Assembly: GCA_963717765.1 (NCBI GenBank)
Contig: CAVQWX010000001.1
Span: 318,276-382,275, forward strand
DNA length: 64,000 bases
Direction: 5' to 3'
From: JACDER01 sp963717765
GTDB taxonomy: Bacteria; Actinomycetota; Thermoleophilia; Gaiellales; Gaiellaceae
Within the stretch, counting starts at the first letter, position 1. The number at the start of each line of letters is the position of its first letter. This document shows positions 1 through 9,102 of this stretch, one piece after another. The position numbers and the translations under genes are program-made. Below the pieces are notes generated by a model, which was given only the letters and a program-made list of their open reading frames with translations, had not been told where the DNA came from and made no database searches.

Positions 1-1
1 G

Positions 2-349
2 GAGCTCGGCTACGTGGACACCGTCCGCGTCCTCGACGACATCGACTTCCGGCTGAAGGCCGGGTTGGTCGGGAGCGTCGGCGACGCGAGGATCACCAAG
101 GCGGGGCTGACCGCAGTCAAGGCGCGCACGGAGGGCATCCTGGGACCGCTGCAGCGAAACGCGGTGATCGACGACTTCTCCGTCTCGATCCCGGTGCTCG
201 ATCTGCTCTTCATCCCCGAAGCCGCGCGTACTCCCACCGACGTAAACATCATCACCACGGCCAGGACGAGCAGGACGGTCGAGATGCAGGTCGGGGTCAA
301 GTACGGCCCCGCATTCAGCCTGCTGATCGTGACGCTCGTCGTTAGCTAG
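2..349 (+). CDS. Contractile tail sheath-like protein, C-terminal part (partial)
   Basis: The frame is open from the window edge (first codon at base 2) to a TAG at 347-349, so only about 115 C-terminal residues are seen. They contain alternating hydrophobic strands and a stretch around VRVLDDIDFRLKAGLVGS that resembles the C-terminal tube-facing domain of contractile tail sheaths. The call rests mainly on context: the next gene looks like a tail tube protein, and hub, wedge and baseplate genes follow in canonical order. The 5' end lies outside the window. It could instead be a second tube or cap-adjacent protein. Confidence 0.45.
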   Translation, partial: ELGYVDTVRVLDDIDFRLKAGLVGSVGDARITKAGLTAVKARTEGILGPLQRNAVIDDFSVSIPVLDLLFIPEAARTPTDVNIITTARTSRTVEMQVGVKYGPAFSLLIVTLVVS

Positions 350-367
350 CGAAAAGGAGCACTTCCG

Positions 368-799
368 ATGCCCGATTGGGATACCAGGCTGGCCGTCTCC
401 TACAACGACGGTACGGGTGACGTCGAGATCTCGCCGATCGACTCGTTCTCTCCGACGTTCTCCCTGAACGCGGAAGTGCTGCATTCGGTCGAGCAGACCC
501 ACATAGGCGTCGTCTACACGCCCCAGGCGATCTCCTTCTCGATGACGGTGCGGGCCATCGGTGACGTGGCGGCCCGCCTGACCACGCTCGCCCTGAACGG
601 CACGCAGTTCGACGTCGTGCTCAAGGAGAAGGACGGCGACGACTGGGCGTTCAAGAGCGTCGTCTTACGGGATTGCGTAATCACGAGCGCTGCTCCCGGT
701 GCCGCGACGATCTCCGGGGCGCCTTCGGCGACGTTCTCGGGCTTCAGCCTGGGGGCAAAGTCGGAGCCCAAGGTCGGCGTCGAGGCGTCGATCCCGTAA
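368..799 (+). CDS. Tail tube-like protein
   Basis: This encodes 143 aa, preceded by a good ribosome-binding site (AAAAGGAG) and starting 18 bp after the sheath-like gene. The protein is small, beta-rich and lacks membrane segments or a signal peptide, the usual profile of Hcp/gp19-type tube subunits that stack inside a contractile sheath. No single diagnostic motif is visible. The call comes from size, predicted beta content and its position directly after a sheath-like gene and before hub and baseplate genes. Alternative: another small structural tail protein. Confidence 0.5.
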   Translation: MPDWDTRLAVSYNDGTGDVEISPIDSFSPTFSLNAEVLHSVEQTHIGVVYTPQAISFSMTVRAIGDVAARLTTLALNGTQFDVVLKEKDGDDWAFKSVVLRDCVITSAAPGAATISGAPSATFSGFSLGAKSEPKVGVEASIP

Positions 800-808
800 C
801 GGGCCGAG

Positions 809-1072
809 ATGCCAGTCGACCAGAACGGCGGTGCGGAGCGCGGGTCTCGCGTCACGGAGACGGGAATCGCGCTCGTCCACGCGGGCGAAGTGATCCTGCC
901 CGCGCCGGGAAGCGAGGCCGAGACCGAGCAGTTGCTCGAGGACAGCAGAACGATCGTGCAGTACTACTTCCCGGTCGAGATCGAGGTACGGGCGGCTCCG
1001 GACGCGGTCGATCCCGACACGATCGTCGCTCAGACGCTCCAGGCGCTCGGCGGCGCGCTGGAGGTCGCTTAG
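809..1072 (+). CDS. Small tail-cluster protein, unknown function
   Basis: This encodes 87 aa, starting 9 bp after the tube-like gene and overlapping the next gene's GTG start (TAGTG at 1070-1074). The N-terminal half contains GIALVHAGEVILPAPGSEAE, which resembles short C-terminal segments of tape-measure and other tail proteins (ALVHxGExVLP type). The C-terminal half is acidic and probably helical. I cannot assign a function. Tight coupling to both neighbours argues it is a real member of the operon. Confidence 0.6.
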   Translation: MPVDQNGGAERGSRVTETGIALVHAGEVILPAPGSEAETEQLLEDSRTIVQYYFPVEIEVRAAPDAVDPDTIVAQTLQALGGALEVA

Positions 1073-4000
1073 TGCCGGTACGCGTCGACGTACCGACGCG
1101 CGTGCGGGTCGACCCGGGAGCGCTGACGGACCGGCGCGCCGACCTCGAGGACGCCCTCGGCGCCGCGGCGGGGCGGGCGCTCGCGAACTCGGCCGACGTG
1201 GTCCTGCGGCCGCGTGCGTCCTACGCAACCGCTCGGCTGAACCCGCCGGAGTTCACCTGGTACGGAGCGGGCCTTGGAGAGGTGCCCACCTCGGTGCGCA
1301 CCGAAGTCGAGGAGAGCCTCGCCGACGTGCTGTGGCGCGCGGCCGAACGGGCGGGCCTGGCCCGGCGGACCGATGAGCGCCCGCGCGCGCTCGAGCGCGT
1401 GCTGGAGACGGTCGACGACAGCCGCTACGACCGCTTGCTCGCGCTGTACGAGATCCCGTCGTACGACGGAGCCAAGCAACCCAAGTTGCGCATGCCCGTC
1501 GGGGGCGATGCGCACCGCGTCAAGCAAGAGGCGACGGAGCTCAAGCCTGCCTGGTACCGGCTACGCAGCAACGAGGCCGACGAGCAGTACTTCATCGATT
1601 TCGACGCCAAGGGGTACAGCGTGCACACGCAGCAGTACATGGGGCCGATCTACCTCGGCTACGACGGCCGCTTTCACATCCGCGTCTACAAGTACCCGGG
1701 CCAGGAGCTCCTCGACACATTCACGATTTACTCATTCACGCAGCTGAAGCGCGACGAGAAAACGCGCGAAATCGTCGAAGTGGAGGGAGGCGGGCTCGAG
1801 CCCCTCGCGAGCTACGAGATCTCCTGGTTCGCCGAAGGAGGCCCCGCGGCCGAGCCCGCGCTGCGCGCCTTCTACACGCCGGCAATAACAGCGTTGCTGA
1901 AGGACGGCGCACCGGCCGACTGGGCAAAGGTCGATATCGCACCGCGGGTCGACAAGATCGTGCGGGACAAGCTCGAGCAGAAAGACGTTCGGTCGTGGCT
2001 GATGTTGACCGTGAACGGCGCGGACTCGCTCATGTCGCTGGACTATGTATTTCCGCGCGAGGTGTACACGGCCAGGCTCCTCCCAGTCTACACCTACTTC
2101 GAAGTCCCGGTCTCGCGCGCCGGCAAGGGCATAGGTGGAGCAGGAGAGGCAGCCAAGGCCGCGGGCGCAGCGGGCACCGCCGCCGACGGAACTGCGGGCG
2201 CTCCCGGGCAACCATCGCCGGCCGGGCTCGAAAGCCCTCTTCCCGGAGAGGCCGGATTCCTTCCACCGTCGCCCATGGTCAACACGGACGAGCTCACCTG
2301 CGAGTCGTACCGCGGCGAGCCAAGCTACAAGGAGCTCGGGCAGATGGGCCTGGAGCTAAAGGAGCAGATGGAGCGGATCAGCCACCTGCTCGCGATCCCG
2401 CCCTGCGAGTACATCGGGAACTTCTTGCACAACGCGGCGCAAGCGCTCGGCGGTCGCGCCGCCTCCATCGAGGAGTTCGACCCGGAAGGCTTCGAGCCGG
2501 CTGAGGTTCGCTCGACGCCAAACGGTGACGGGAACCTCGGCCCGGTCGAATTCATCCCCAAACCGTCGGCGCAGATCGTGATGATGCGGCGCCTGGCCGC
2601 CGTGGTCCCGCTGATGCACCAGCTCAAGAGCTGGATGGAGGCGGCCTACGAGGCGAATCCGAATTCGATCAGCGGCGCATGGAGCGGAGACCCACTGGGT
2701 TGGGAGATCCGGCACGGCTACTTCATGAACAAGACGATGGAGGTAAGCGTCGCCAACATCTTCGCGCGGACGTGCCAGGTGCTGTTCCTGCAACTCCTGA
2801 AGACGTCGAAGGCGGAGATAGAGAAGCGTCAAAGGCCCGGGTACGCGGAGGCTTTCGAGCACATCCTCCTGCCGCAGCTCATGCCGCTCTCGGAGCTCAT
2901 CCGCGTCCGCGAGATTCTCGATCACGCCTGGTCGATCGAATACGCGAGGTACGGATTCATGGGCGGTCCAGCCACCCAGTACAACGCCGACCGCTTCAAG
3001 GATGTCCGGTTCCTCGACGTACCGCCGGCAACGTCGCCGCCCGCCATGCCCGCATCGTGGGAGGACGCTTGGCGCAATCTCACCGGAAGCCTGGCGCCGA
3101 AGCCGGTCGTGCCCCCACCCGCGACCGGGGACCTCTATGAGCTCTTCAAGCAGGACGGCTCGTACCGCGTCCGCGACCTGCACGGTCACGTCTGGTCGTC
3201 CGAGAACCTCGAGATGAGGATCACGCTCCTCAAAGGGGCGCTCGAAACCGCTGATCCGCTGATCAAGCAGTTCCACGACATCCCGGCAGTCATGGCGCGC
3301 TTCACGGCCGCCCAGGCCAGGGAGCAGTTCTTCCACACGACAGGTCTGGTGAAGGCCGAGCTGGACAACGTGCTCGACGAGATGCACCGCGAGAACAAGT
3401 CGCGGACGGAGGAAGCGCAATCCGAGTGGCTGACCGCGTTCAAGACGAGCGAGATCGTCGAGGGGTACGGCGGCGTCCACATCCCGGGCACGGGCTACAC
3501 CCTGCAGGGCATCCACAAGATGGCGCACGAGCAGATCGGCGAGGCCTTCCACGAGGACACCTGGTACGCGCTCGGCGTCGACTACCTCTTCACCGTCGAG
3601 GACAAGAAACTCCTCAAGAAGATCATCTCGATCGACCTGATGTTGCTGTCGATCCTCGTCCCGCCGCTGGGCGAGTTCCTGAATCTCGTCTACTCAGCCT
3701 GGGAGCTCGGGGAGGCCCAGAAGAAGGAGGCCGCCTGGAAGGCGCTGATCGACCCGGACGAGGTGATGAACTGGGCGGCCATCGAGGCGGAGCTCTTCGC
3801 GGCCAAGCTCGGCATGGTGTTCGCCGCGATCCCCTACGTCGGTCGCGCGGGGGCCGAGATCAAGGCGGTCGCAACCAAGGCGTTCGCCCGCGGGGCGGTC
3901 GAAGTGGCGGAGGAAGTAGCAGTGGCCACGGCTCGAGAAGCCTCGGGGCTCGCGCGGTTCGGGGCGGCTGCCCTGGAGCTCCTGGAGCTGACGCAACGCA

Positions 4001-4212
4001 GCATCATCTCGGCAGTCGTCGCGGGGATGGCCGAGCAGCTGCTGATCGGCGAGGTCTTGAGCTGGGTGATCGATCCAATGATCCAGGCGGTGCAGCGCGA
4101 GGCCGAGAAGCAGGCGCCCGTAGGCGGGCTCGAGCACGCGCTCGACCTGATCGCACAGCGGCTCGCCGAGCGTCGCGCCGCCGCGGAGGTCGAGACGGGA
4201 GCGACACCGTGA
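1072..4212 (+). CDS. Large (1046 aa) tail-cluster protein, possible cargo or polymorphic-toxin-like
   Basis: Start taken at GTG 1072, which overlaps the upstream TAG; the open frame extends further upstream but only as antisense-type composition. The N-terminal ~350 residues are a mixed alpha/beta region, followed by a Gly/Ala/Pro-rich linker (about residues 350-400). A long helical region follows, and a strongly hydrophobic stretch (about residues 845-1000, including LMLLSILVPPLGEFLNLVYS) resembles pretoxin or pore-like segments of polymorphic toxins. The stop overlaps the start of the next gene (GTGA), so the two are translationally coupled. It sits between the tube and hub genes, an unusual place for a structural protein of this size. 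Function unknown; a cargo role is inference. Confidence 0.6.
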   Translation: MPVRVDVPTRVRVDPGALTDRRADLEDALGAAAGRALANSADVVLRPRASYATARLNPPEFTWYGAGLGEVPTSVRTEVEESLADVLWRAAERAGLARRTDERPRALERVLETVDDSRYDRLLALYEIPSYDGAKQPKLRMPVGGDAHRVKQEATELKPAWYRLRSNEADEQYFIDFDAKGYSVHTQQYMGPIYLGYDGRFHIRVYKYPGQELLDTFTIYSFTQLKRDEKTREIVEVEGGGLEPLASYEISWFAEGGPAAEPALRAFYTPAITALLKDGAPADWAKVDIAPRVDKIVRDKLEQKDVRSWLMLTVNGADSLMSLDYVFPREVYTARLLPVYTYFEVPVSRAGKGIGGAGEAAKAAGAAGTAADGTAGAPGQPSPAGLESPLPGEAGFLPPSPMVNTDELTCESYRGEPSYKELGQMGLELKEQMERISHLLAIPPCEYIGNFLHNAAQALGGRAASIEEFDPEGFEPAEVRSTPNGDGNLGPVEFIPKPSAQIVMMRRLAAVVPLMHQLKSWMEAAYEANPNSISGAWSGDPLGWEIRHGYFMNKTMEVSVANIFARTCQVLFLQLLKTSKAEIEKRQRPGYAEAFEHILLPQLMPLSELIRVREILDHAWSIEYARYGFMGGPATQYNADRFKDVRFLDVPPATSPPAMPASWEDAWRNLTGSLAPKPVVPPPATGDLYELFKQDGSYRVRDLHGHVWSSENLEMRITLLKGALETADPLIKQFHDIPAVMARFTAAQAREQFFHTTGLVKAELDNVLDEMHRENKSRTEEAQSEWLTAFKTSEIVEGYGGVHIPGTGYTLQGIHKMAHEQIGEAFHEDTWYALGVDYLFTVEDKKLLKKIISIDLMLLSILVPPLGEFLNLVYSAWELGEAQKKEAAWKALIDPDEVMNWAAIEAELFAAKLGMVFAAIPYVGRAGAEIKAVATKAFARGAVEVAEEVAVATAREASGLARFGAAALELLELTQRSIISAVVAGMAEQLLIGEVLSWVIDPMIQAVQREAEKQAPVGGLEHALDLIAQRLAERRAAAEVETGATP

Positions 4213-5528
4213 CCGAGATCCGGGTGCCCATTCCCGAGGTCGTCTTTACGCGCCAGAGCGTCAACAGCTTCCGAGAGTTCCTCGGGCGCGAGCACGTCGA
4301 GCCGACGCGCGCCGAGGGGATCATCCACTCGATCATCACGGACCGAATCGGCGAGCTCGCGCAGCGCTATGTCGCGACGATGCGGCATCAGGTCATCGAA
4401 GTCCTGCACATCCGGCAAGAACTTCGCCTGCGCTACCGGCAGGTGGTCGAGTACCTGACGATGGGCGGCGTTTCCTTGAAGCTGCCCCCGCACCTCGAGC
4501 CGGCTGCGTTTGACGCAATGTTCACGCGGCTCTCAGAAGCAATGGACCGCCTCGAGCCTCCGGAGAAGTTCCTGCAAGGAGTGCGCGAGGCCGAGGCGCA
4601 GCACCCGCTCGAGCGCCCATGGGGCGACCGTCCGACGGAGCCAGCCGAGCCTGCGACCGTCCCCGAGGATGCGCCTCCCGGGTACCCCGTGGAGTCAGAG
4701 CCGACTCCGGCGCGAGGAGGTACGGGAGGAGGCGGCGGGCCACGGCTCCCGACGATCCGCGACCAAAAGAGCTTGCAACGGGCGATCGCGGATCTCGGGC
4801 AACCCGCGGAAGGGACGAGGCTTCGGGAGAAGACGCATATCGTCGAGCGCGCGAAGGACCTCGGCCTGATCAGGGACGTCCCCGAAGAGTGGCGGATCGA
4901 GGTCGAGAACGCGCAGGAGGTGGCCGTCGAGCCCGCGATTTCGCGCGAAGAACGAATCGAGCGGGATTACTACAACGACCTCAAACGGCGGCTCGGCCCG
5001 GACCCGACGAGGCCTGCCATGAACGAGGTGATGCACGACCTGCTACTGCGGAACGACGCGCCCTACGAATTGCCGCCCGGCTGGCGCACCGACCTCCAGA
5101 AATCGCCCGAATACGGCGCGCGCGTCGCGCAGCAGGCGGCGTTCGGCGCGGCCGACCCCGTGTTTGCCGGGCATGGCTTCGAAATCAAGTTCACGGCCGC
5201 CGACGGCTACGTCTTCATGCCCGACGCGACCCAGTTCCACGACGACCTGACGCTCGAGTTCTACGAGTTCAAGGACCCGCTGCAGCAGGGCTCAGTGGAG
5301 GCATATAGGAACCGCCCCGACCTCAGGAAGGAGCTGGGCGACACGATGATCAGGCGTGCCGAGACCGCCCGCTCACTCGGGCCGGGTCGCTGCCGCGGCT
5401 GGACGTACGACACCGGCCTACCGGAGATGAACAAGCTGCTCTTCGAGGTCCTGGACGAGTCTCTCCCCGGCGGCTCCGACCTGCGAAATTGGATCCGGGT
5501 CATGGATCCAGATCGGCGGAGACTGTGA
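4209..5528 (+). CDS. 439-aa protein with a possible PD-(D/E)xK nuclease motif
   Basis: GTG start at 4209 overlaps the preceding stop, and the gene ends in another GTGA overlap with the next. The N-terminal ~120 residues are helical. A Pro/Gly-rich linker (about 135-180) leads into a helical region and then a C-terminal domain with MPDATQF followed by LEFYEFKDPL (about residues 335-357). The spacing of the Asp and the E-x-K resembles the PD-(D/E)xK nuclease core used by many bacterial toxins. That motif is seen; its activity is inference. The protein could be a cargo effector of the injection system or a partner of the 1046-aa protein. No family could be named with certainty. Confidence 0.6.
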   Translation: MTEIRVPIPEVVFTRQSVNSFREFLGREHVEPTRAEGIIHSIITDRIGELAQRYVATMRHQVIEVLHIRQELRLRYRQVVEYLTMGGVSLKLPPHLEPAAFDAMFTRLSEAMDRLEPPEKFLQGVREAEAQHPLERPWGDRPTEPAEPATVPEDAPPGYPVESEPTPARGGTGGGGGPRLPTIRDQKSLQRAIADLGQPAEGTRLREKTHIVERAKDLGLIRDVPEEWRIEVENAQEVAVEPAISREERIERDYYNDLKRRLGPDPTRPAMNEVMHDLLLRNDAPYELPPGWRTDLQKSPEYGARVAQQAAFGAADPVFAGHGFEIKFTAADGYVFMPDATQFHDDLTLEFYEFKDPLQQGSVEAYRNRPDLRKELGDTMIRRAETARSLGPGRCRGWTYDTGLPEMNKLLFEVLDESLPGGSDLRNWIRVMDPDRRRL

Positions 5529-6052
5529 CTCTTAGCCGGAGCTTTCTGGCAGTCAACAGCCGCCCCTCGGCGATCATCTCGGACGGCATCGTGACGGTGC
5601 CGCTCTCGGCGGTGACCACGATCGGTCTCACCGAGACATACCAGCTTCCGCCGATCGGTTCGACCAGCGCGCGCGCCGCCGTGTCGACGCACGACGACGC
5701 CATGACGCTGAGCGGCGTCCTCGTCGGCCCCGACCGCCTCCGGCGCAAGCTCGAGCTCGAGCTGCTAGCGGAGTCCAGTAAGCGCGGGTCGGCGATCGCG
5801 GCCGCCAGCGGCGGGAGGATCACGGGCCTGATCGTCATCACCGCGATGACGATTCGCACCGACATGCAGGTGCAGACGCTCGGCTTCACGGCCACGGCCG
5901 CGAAGCGGGACGCGCTGGATGTCTCGATCGCCTTCGCGCACATGCCGCTGCCCGGATCGCCGGGGAGGCTGCTCGACGTACGGAATCTCGGCGTCACTAG
6001 CCTCGCCAACTCGCTCGGTTCCCTTCCCCATCTCATCAGGTCGGCGCTCTGA
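5525..6052 (+). CDS. Tail/baseplate protein, unknown (175 aa)
   Basis: GTG start at 5525 overlaps the upstream TGA (GTGA). The protein is beta-rich. The segment HDDAMTLSGVLVGPDRLRRK and the end-region FTATAAKRDALDVSIAFAHM resemble small phage tail proteins of the Dit or hub-associated kind, where a strand-rich domain describes position-dependent tail properties. No catalytic or membrane features are visible. Position immediately before the hub-spike genes supports a structural role in the tail. The exact family is not recognised. Confidence 0.5.
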   Translation: MTLSRSFLAVNSRPSAIISDGIVTVPLSAVTTIGLTETYQLPPIGSTSARAAVSTHDDAMTLSGVLVGPDRLRRKLELELLAESSKRGSAIAAASGGRITGLIVITAMTIRTDMQVQTLGFTATAAKRDALDVSIAFAHMPLPGSPGRLLDVRNLGVTSLANSLGSLPHLIRSAL

Positions 6053-6615
6053 TGCCGCGCTTCCCGATCGAGAGCTACCTGGTCCCACCGGATTCCCCGG
6101 CACCGGATCCCGCGCTGACGAGGGTCGTCTCGACACTCCCGACCGGACTGCCGCAGACGATCCAGCTCGACCAGGACGTGTCCCTCGTCCTCCTCGTGCC
6201 GAGCGGACTTGCCGTCACCTGGCGTGACGCCGATCCGTCGGCACTCGTCAGCACGAGCGCGGATGAGCTCTCGCCTGGAGCGCGCGATCCGGGCGCGCCG
6301 GTCGGTGCGGTCGACCGCGCCGCGCCGCGAATTGTTGTCTTGCGCAGCGGAGCCACGGTCGCGTCGCTCCCGCTCGTCGCGGGCGCTCGACGCTCGGTTC
6401 CCGATTTGGGCGAACAGGGAGAGCTGCTCGAGCTCATGGTCGTCGGTTGGGAGATCCACGCCGGCACGCTGACAGGCCCTGGCGACTCCGGCTCACGGGT
6501 CGAGATGGCCTGGCGCCGTGCCGACGGGGCCGCGACGACCTTCGCTCCGCCGCCGACGAACCCGCAGCTCCTCCGCCGCCTCGGCCTCGATCAGCGTCTG
6601 GAATCGGAATCGTGA
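6052..6615 (+). CDS. Tail/baseplate protein, unknown (187 aa)
   Basis: ATG at 6052 overlaps the previous TGA, and its own TGA overlaps the GTG of the spike gene, so the three are coupled. The sequence is Ala/Pro/Val-rich with predicted beta strands and no recognisable motif. A gene of this size between a Dit-like and a VgrG-like gene is commonly a hub connector or chaperone in tail clusters. That is context only; the sequence itself does not identify it. Confidence 0.5.
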   Translation: MPRFPIESYLVPPDSPAPDPALTRVVSTLPTGLPQTIQLDQDVSLVLLVPSGLAVTWRDADPSALVSTSADELSPGARDPGAPVGAVDRAAPRIVVLRSGATVASLPLVAGARRSVPDLGEQGELLELMVVGWEIHAGTLTGPGDSGSRVEMAWRRADGAATTFAPPPTNPQLLRRLGLDQRLESES

Positions 6616-8615
6616 CCGTCGTCCCGCTCGACACGAGCCTCGGGGTTGCGATCGGCAACGACGCCGGTTGGGCGCTCACGGTGCACTCCGATCGGAGCCT
6701 CGGCCAGGACCGCGAGATTGGTCCCGCGAAGCTCGTGATCAGCCGCGACGACTACTACGCGAACATCCAGGCGGCGCTCCCGGGTGACCTCTCGGGCGGG
6801 CGATACACGTTCACCATCGAGGGGCTGACGGACGCGAACTACGCAGACATCCACGTCGACGACGTCGTCCGTCTCTATCTCTTCTGGCGCGACACGAACG
6901 CGAGCCCCGCCGGCTACCTCTCCAACATCGCGGGGCTCACCGATCTGGCGGGCGACATCTCCGCCGAAGCGCTGAAGGACTTCCTCGTCGCCGAGCTCGT
7001 GGTGACTCGCGTCTCGCGCAAGGCCGGCGCGCGGCGCTACGAAACGACGATCGACGCAAAGGAGCGCGCGTTCGTCCGCCTCCAGGGACGCATGCTGGCG
7101 AAGACGCTCGTCGCTGCCACGTATCGCGACGCCGTGGAGAAGCTCGCCGACGGCCTGAACATCCCGCTTGACTTCTATGGATTCACACCGAGTGGGACGC
7201 TCGCCGAGCAGCATTCCGCGCGTCGCGGCGCCGACGGCGCGTCGTTCCAGTCGGGCGAGAGCGCCGCGCGCGCGATGCGGCGACTCGGAAAGGCGATCGA
7301 GGACGTGAAGCGCAAGTACGGCCGCGGCATGCTGCTGCTGCATAAGGGCACGCTGGTGGTCGGCGAGCGGCCGATTCCCTGGACGCCGAACGCGATCGTC
7401 AATCTCTCATATCTGAACGGCCTGATCGAGGCTGTTCTCGACGCCCCGCAGACGGAGCCTAAGCCGGATGACCAGGCACAACGGTCGGCCTCGACGGGCC
7501 GGACCCAGTACCACCTCACGTTGAAGGGGCGGCCCGACATCGCCCCGGGGGACGTCGTCCGCTTCGCGCCGGCGTCCGAGGATGTCTCGAAGACGACGCC
7601 GGGCGGCATCTTCACGAGCCTCGTCGCCTCGGTCGCCGGGCCGTTGTTCCAGGAGGAGGACGACCCCTCGGCACTGGTGACGCTCTACGTCAACGCCGTC
7701 GAGCACCGGCTCGGCCGGACCAGCGCGTTCGTGACCTCGATCTCGGGTGTCGTGATCGGGATGGGGGAGCAGACTCCGGATCCCTGGGACCCGACCCCGG
7801 CTGCGAGCGCGGCGCTCGGCGCGGCGAACCCCGCCCTCGCCACTGCGCAGGCAATCCGCTCGACCGCCGAGGACATCGCCGGGTCCTTGCGTTCGCCGGA
7901 CGTGGGCGAGGTACGGGCGGTGCTTACGAGAACCATGGCGAGCGAGCCTCCCGGGCAAACCGAGACGGTCTGGCGCGGTCTCGAGCAGTCGGACGGCCGG
8001 CCGAACCAGGCGCGCCGGCTCGACATCAGCCGGAAGCCTCCGGAGATGCTGGAGGGCGTCGCGTACGCGTCACCGTTCGCGTGGGGGCTGACCGGGCTCG
8101 TGCTGCCACGCTATCCGGGCACCCGCGTTGTTCTGGCTCACCGCAACGGGGACCCGAGCGACCCGGTCGATGTCGGGGCGCTCTGGGAGTCCGGCACGGC
8201 GCCGGACTCGGAGCCGGGCGACTGGTGGCTGATCCTCCCGGTGGGGATGGACGCCGCCGGACGGACGAGCCTCGAGGACTCCGACAGGCGTCCGGACACC
8301 TGGGGAGGCCCGGTGACACAGGACCTCATCGACGCGGACGGCAACCGCGTGATCCACGTCGGAGAGCTGACCATGCGAGTCGGCGCCCTGAAGAGTGCCG
8401 GCAACGAGCAGCGGGCCGAGCGCGCGCCGCTGGAGCACGGAATCACGATCGAGCACGCCGTCGGCGATGCACGGATCACGATCGACCAGAAGGGCAAGAT
8501 CGTCGTCCAGGCAAAGGGCAACCTTGAGCTCGTCTCCAGGGAAGGCAACATCACCCTGAGTGCACCCAAGGGCAGCGTGGACGTCTCCGTCGGGAACGCA
8601 ATGGAGGTGCACTGA
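6612..8615 (+). CDS. VgrG/gp5-like baseplate hub and spike
   Basis: This encodes 667 aa from a GTG overlapping the previous stop. The N-terminal ~350 residues have the mixed alpha/beta composition of the gp27-like hub. Residues about 480-530 (AWGLTGLVLPRYPGTRVVLA) look like the gp5 OB-fold domain. The C-terminal ~50 residues (from about 619) are short alternating strands (ITIDQKGKIVVQAKGNLELV and onward), typical of the triple-stranded beta-helix spike. In contractile systems this protein forms the trimeric central spike that plugs the tube and carries the PAAR tip. Length fits single-chain hub-spike proteins (550-750 aa). The family call is fairly secure; the host system (injection system or prophage tail) is not. 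Confidence 0.75.
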   Translation: MTVVPLDTSLGVAIGNDAGWALTVHSDRSLGQDREIGPAKLVISRDDYYANIQAALPGDLSGGRYTFTIEGLTDANYADIHVDDVVRLYLFWRDTNASPAGYLSNIAGLTDLAGDISAEALKDFLVAELVVTRVSRKAGARRYETTIDAKERAFVRLQGRMLAKTLVAATYRDAVEKLADGLNIPLDFYGFTPSGTLAEQHSARRGADGASFQSGESAARAMRRLGKAIEDVKRKYGRGMLLLHKGTLVVGERPIPWTPNAIVNLSYLNGLIEAVLDAPQTEPKPDDQAQRSASTGRTQYHLTLKGRPDIAPGDVVRFAPASEDVSKTTPGGIFTSLVASVAGPLFQEEDDPSALVTLYVNAVEHRLGRTSAFVTSISGVVIGMGEQTPDPWDPTPAASAALGAANPALATAQAIRSTAEDIAGSLRSPDVGEVRAVLTRTMASEPPGQTETVWRGLEQSDGRPNQARRLDISRKPPEMLEGVAYASPFAWGLTGLVLPRYPGTRVVLAHRNGDPSDPVDVGALWESGTAPDSEPGDWWLILPVGMDAAGRTSLEDSDRRPDTWGGPVTQDLIDADGNRVIHVGELTMRVGALKSAGNEQRAERAPLEHGITIEHAVGDARITIDQKGKIVVQAKGNLELVSREGNITLSAPKGSVDVSVGNAMEVH

Positions 8616-9102
8616 GACGGCCGGCGTCGTCGTCACCCAGAAGCAGATCCGCCGCCGCCTGCTCGGATGGTCGATCGCGTGCGAGCCGATCTTCCCGGGA
8701 ATGGACATCGGCCGCGACCTCGTCCTCGTGGGCGGCGGCAGTTCTGGGACGCCGCTCGCACTGGCCCGTGTCGAATCGGACGACGCACTCGCGCAGTCAG
8801 TCGAGCTCGCGCTCACGACCGCCCTCGGCAGCGACGTCTTCGATACGTCCTTCGGCTTCGACGGCGTGAACGCGCTCGCAGAGGAGAGCGATCCGCTGCT
8901 CGCCCGCGAGCGAGTTCGCATCTCCGTGATCAAGCTGCTCCAGGCCGAGCCGCGCGTGCGGAGGATCCTGGACGTCGACCTCGGCGGCGATCGGCTCGGC
9001 ACACCTGCCTCGGGGTTGCGCGCCCTCGACGTGACCGTTGTCTTCGAGACCGCCGCGAGCGAACAGGCGACGATCCAGCTCGGGAGCGTGCCCCGTGGCT
9101 GA
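8560..9102 (+). CDS. gp25-like baseplate wedge protein
   Basis: The stretch MDIGRDLVLV through ALAQSVELALTTALGSDVFD and FGFDGVN has the layout of T4 gp25/GPW-like wedge proteins: a conserved entry strand, a helix ending in a turn, then a characteristic Phe-Gly. These proteins link the baseplate to the first sheath ring. Start is uncertain. GTG 8560 (180 aa) would overlap the spike gene by 56 bp, while ATG 8701 would give a 133-aa protein closer to the family's usual 110-150 aa. The longer frame is reported because there is no canonical start between them. Confidence 0.7.
   Translation: MHPRAAWTSPSGTQWRCTETAGVVVTQKQIRRRLLGWSIACEPIFPGMDIGRDLVLVGGGSSGTPLALARVESDDALAQSVELALTTALGSDVFDTSFGFDGVNALAEESDPLLARERVRISVIKLLQAEPRVRRILDVDLGGDRLGTPASGLRALDVTVVFETAASEQATIQLGSVPRG

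Noticed and set aside
2356..3552. Long open frame on the minus strand inside the 1046-aa gene (398 codons), with others like it at 12868-13974, 22411-23343, 32025-33290, 40938-42914 and 56739-58973.
   Set aside because: GC-rich genes leave the antisense frame open. Translations are Arg/Asp/Val/Leu-rich without domains, and the plus-strand genes have clear family motifs.
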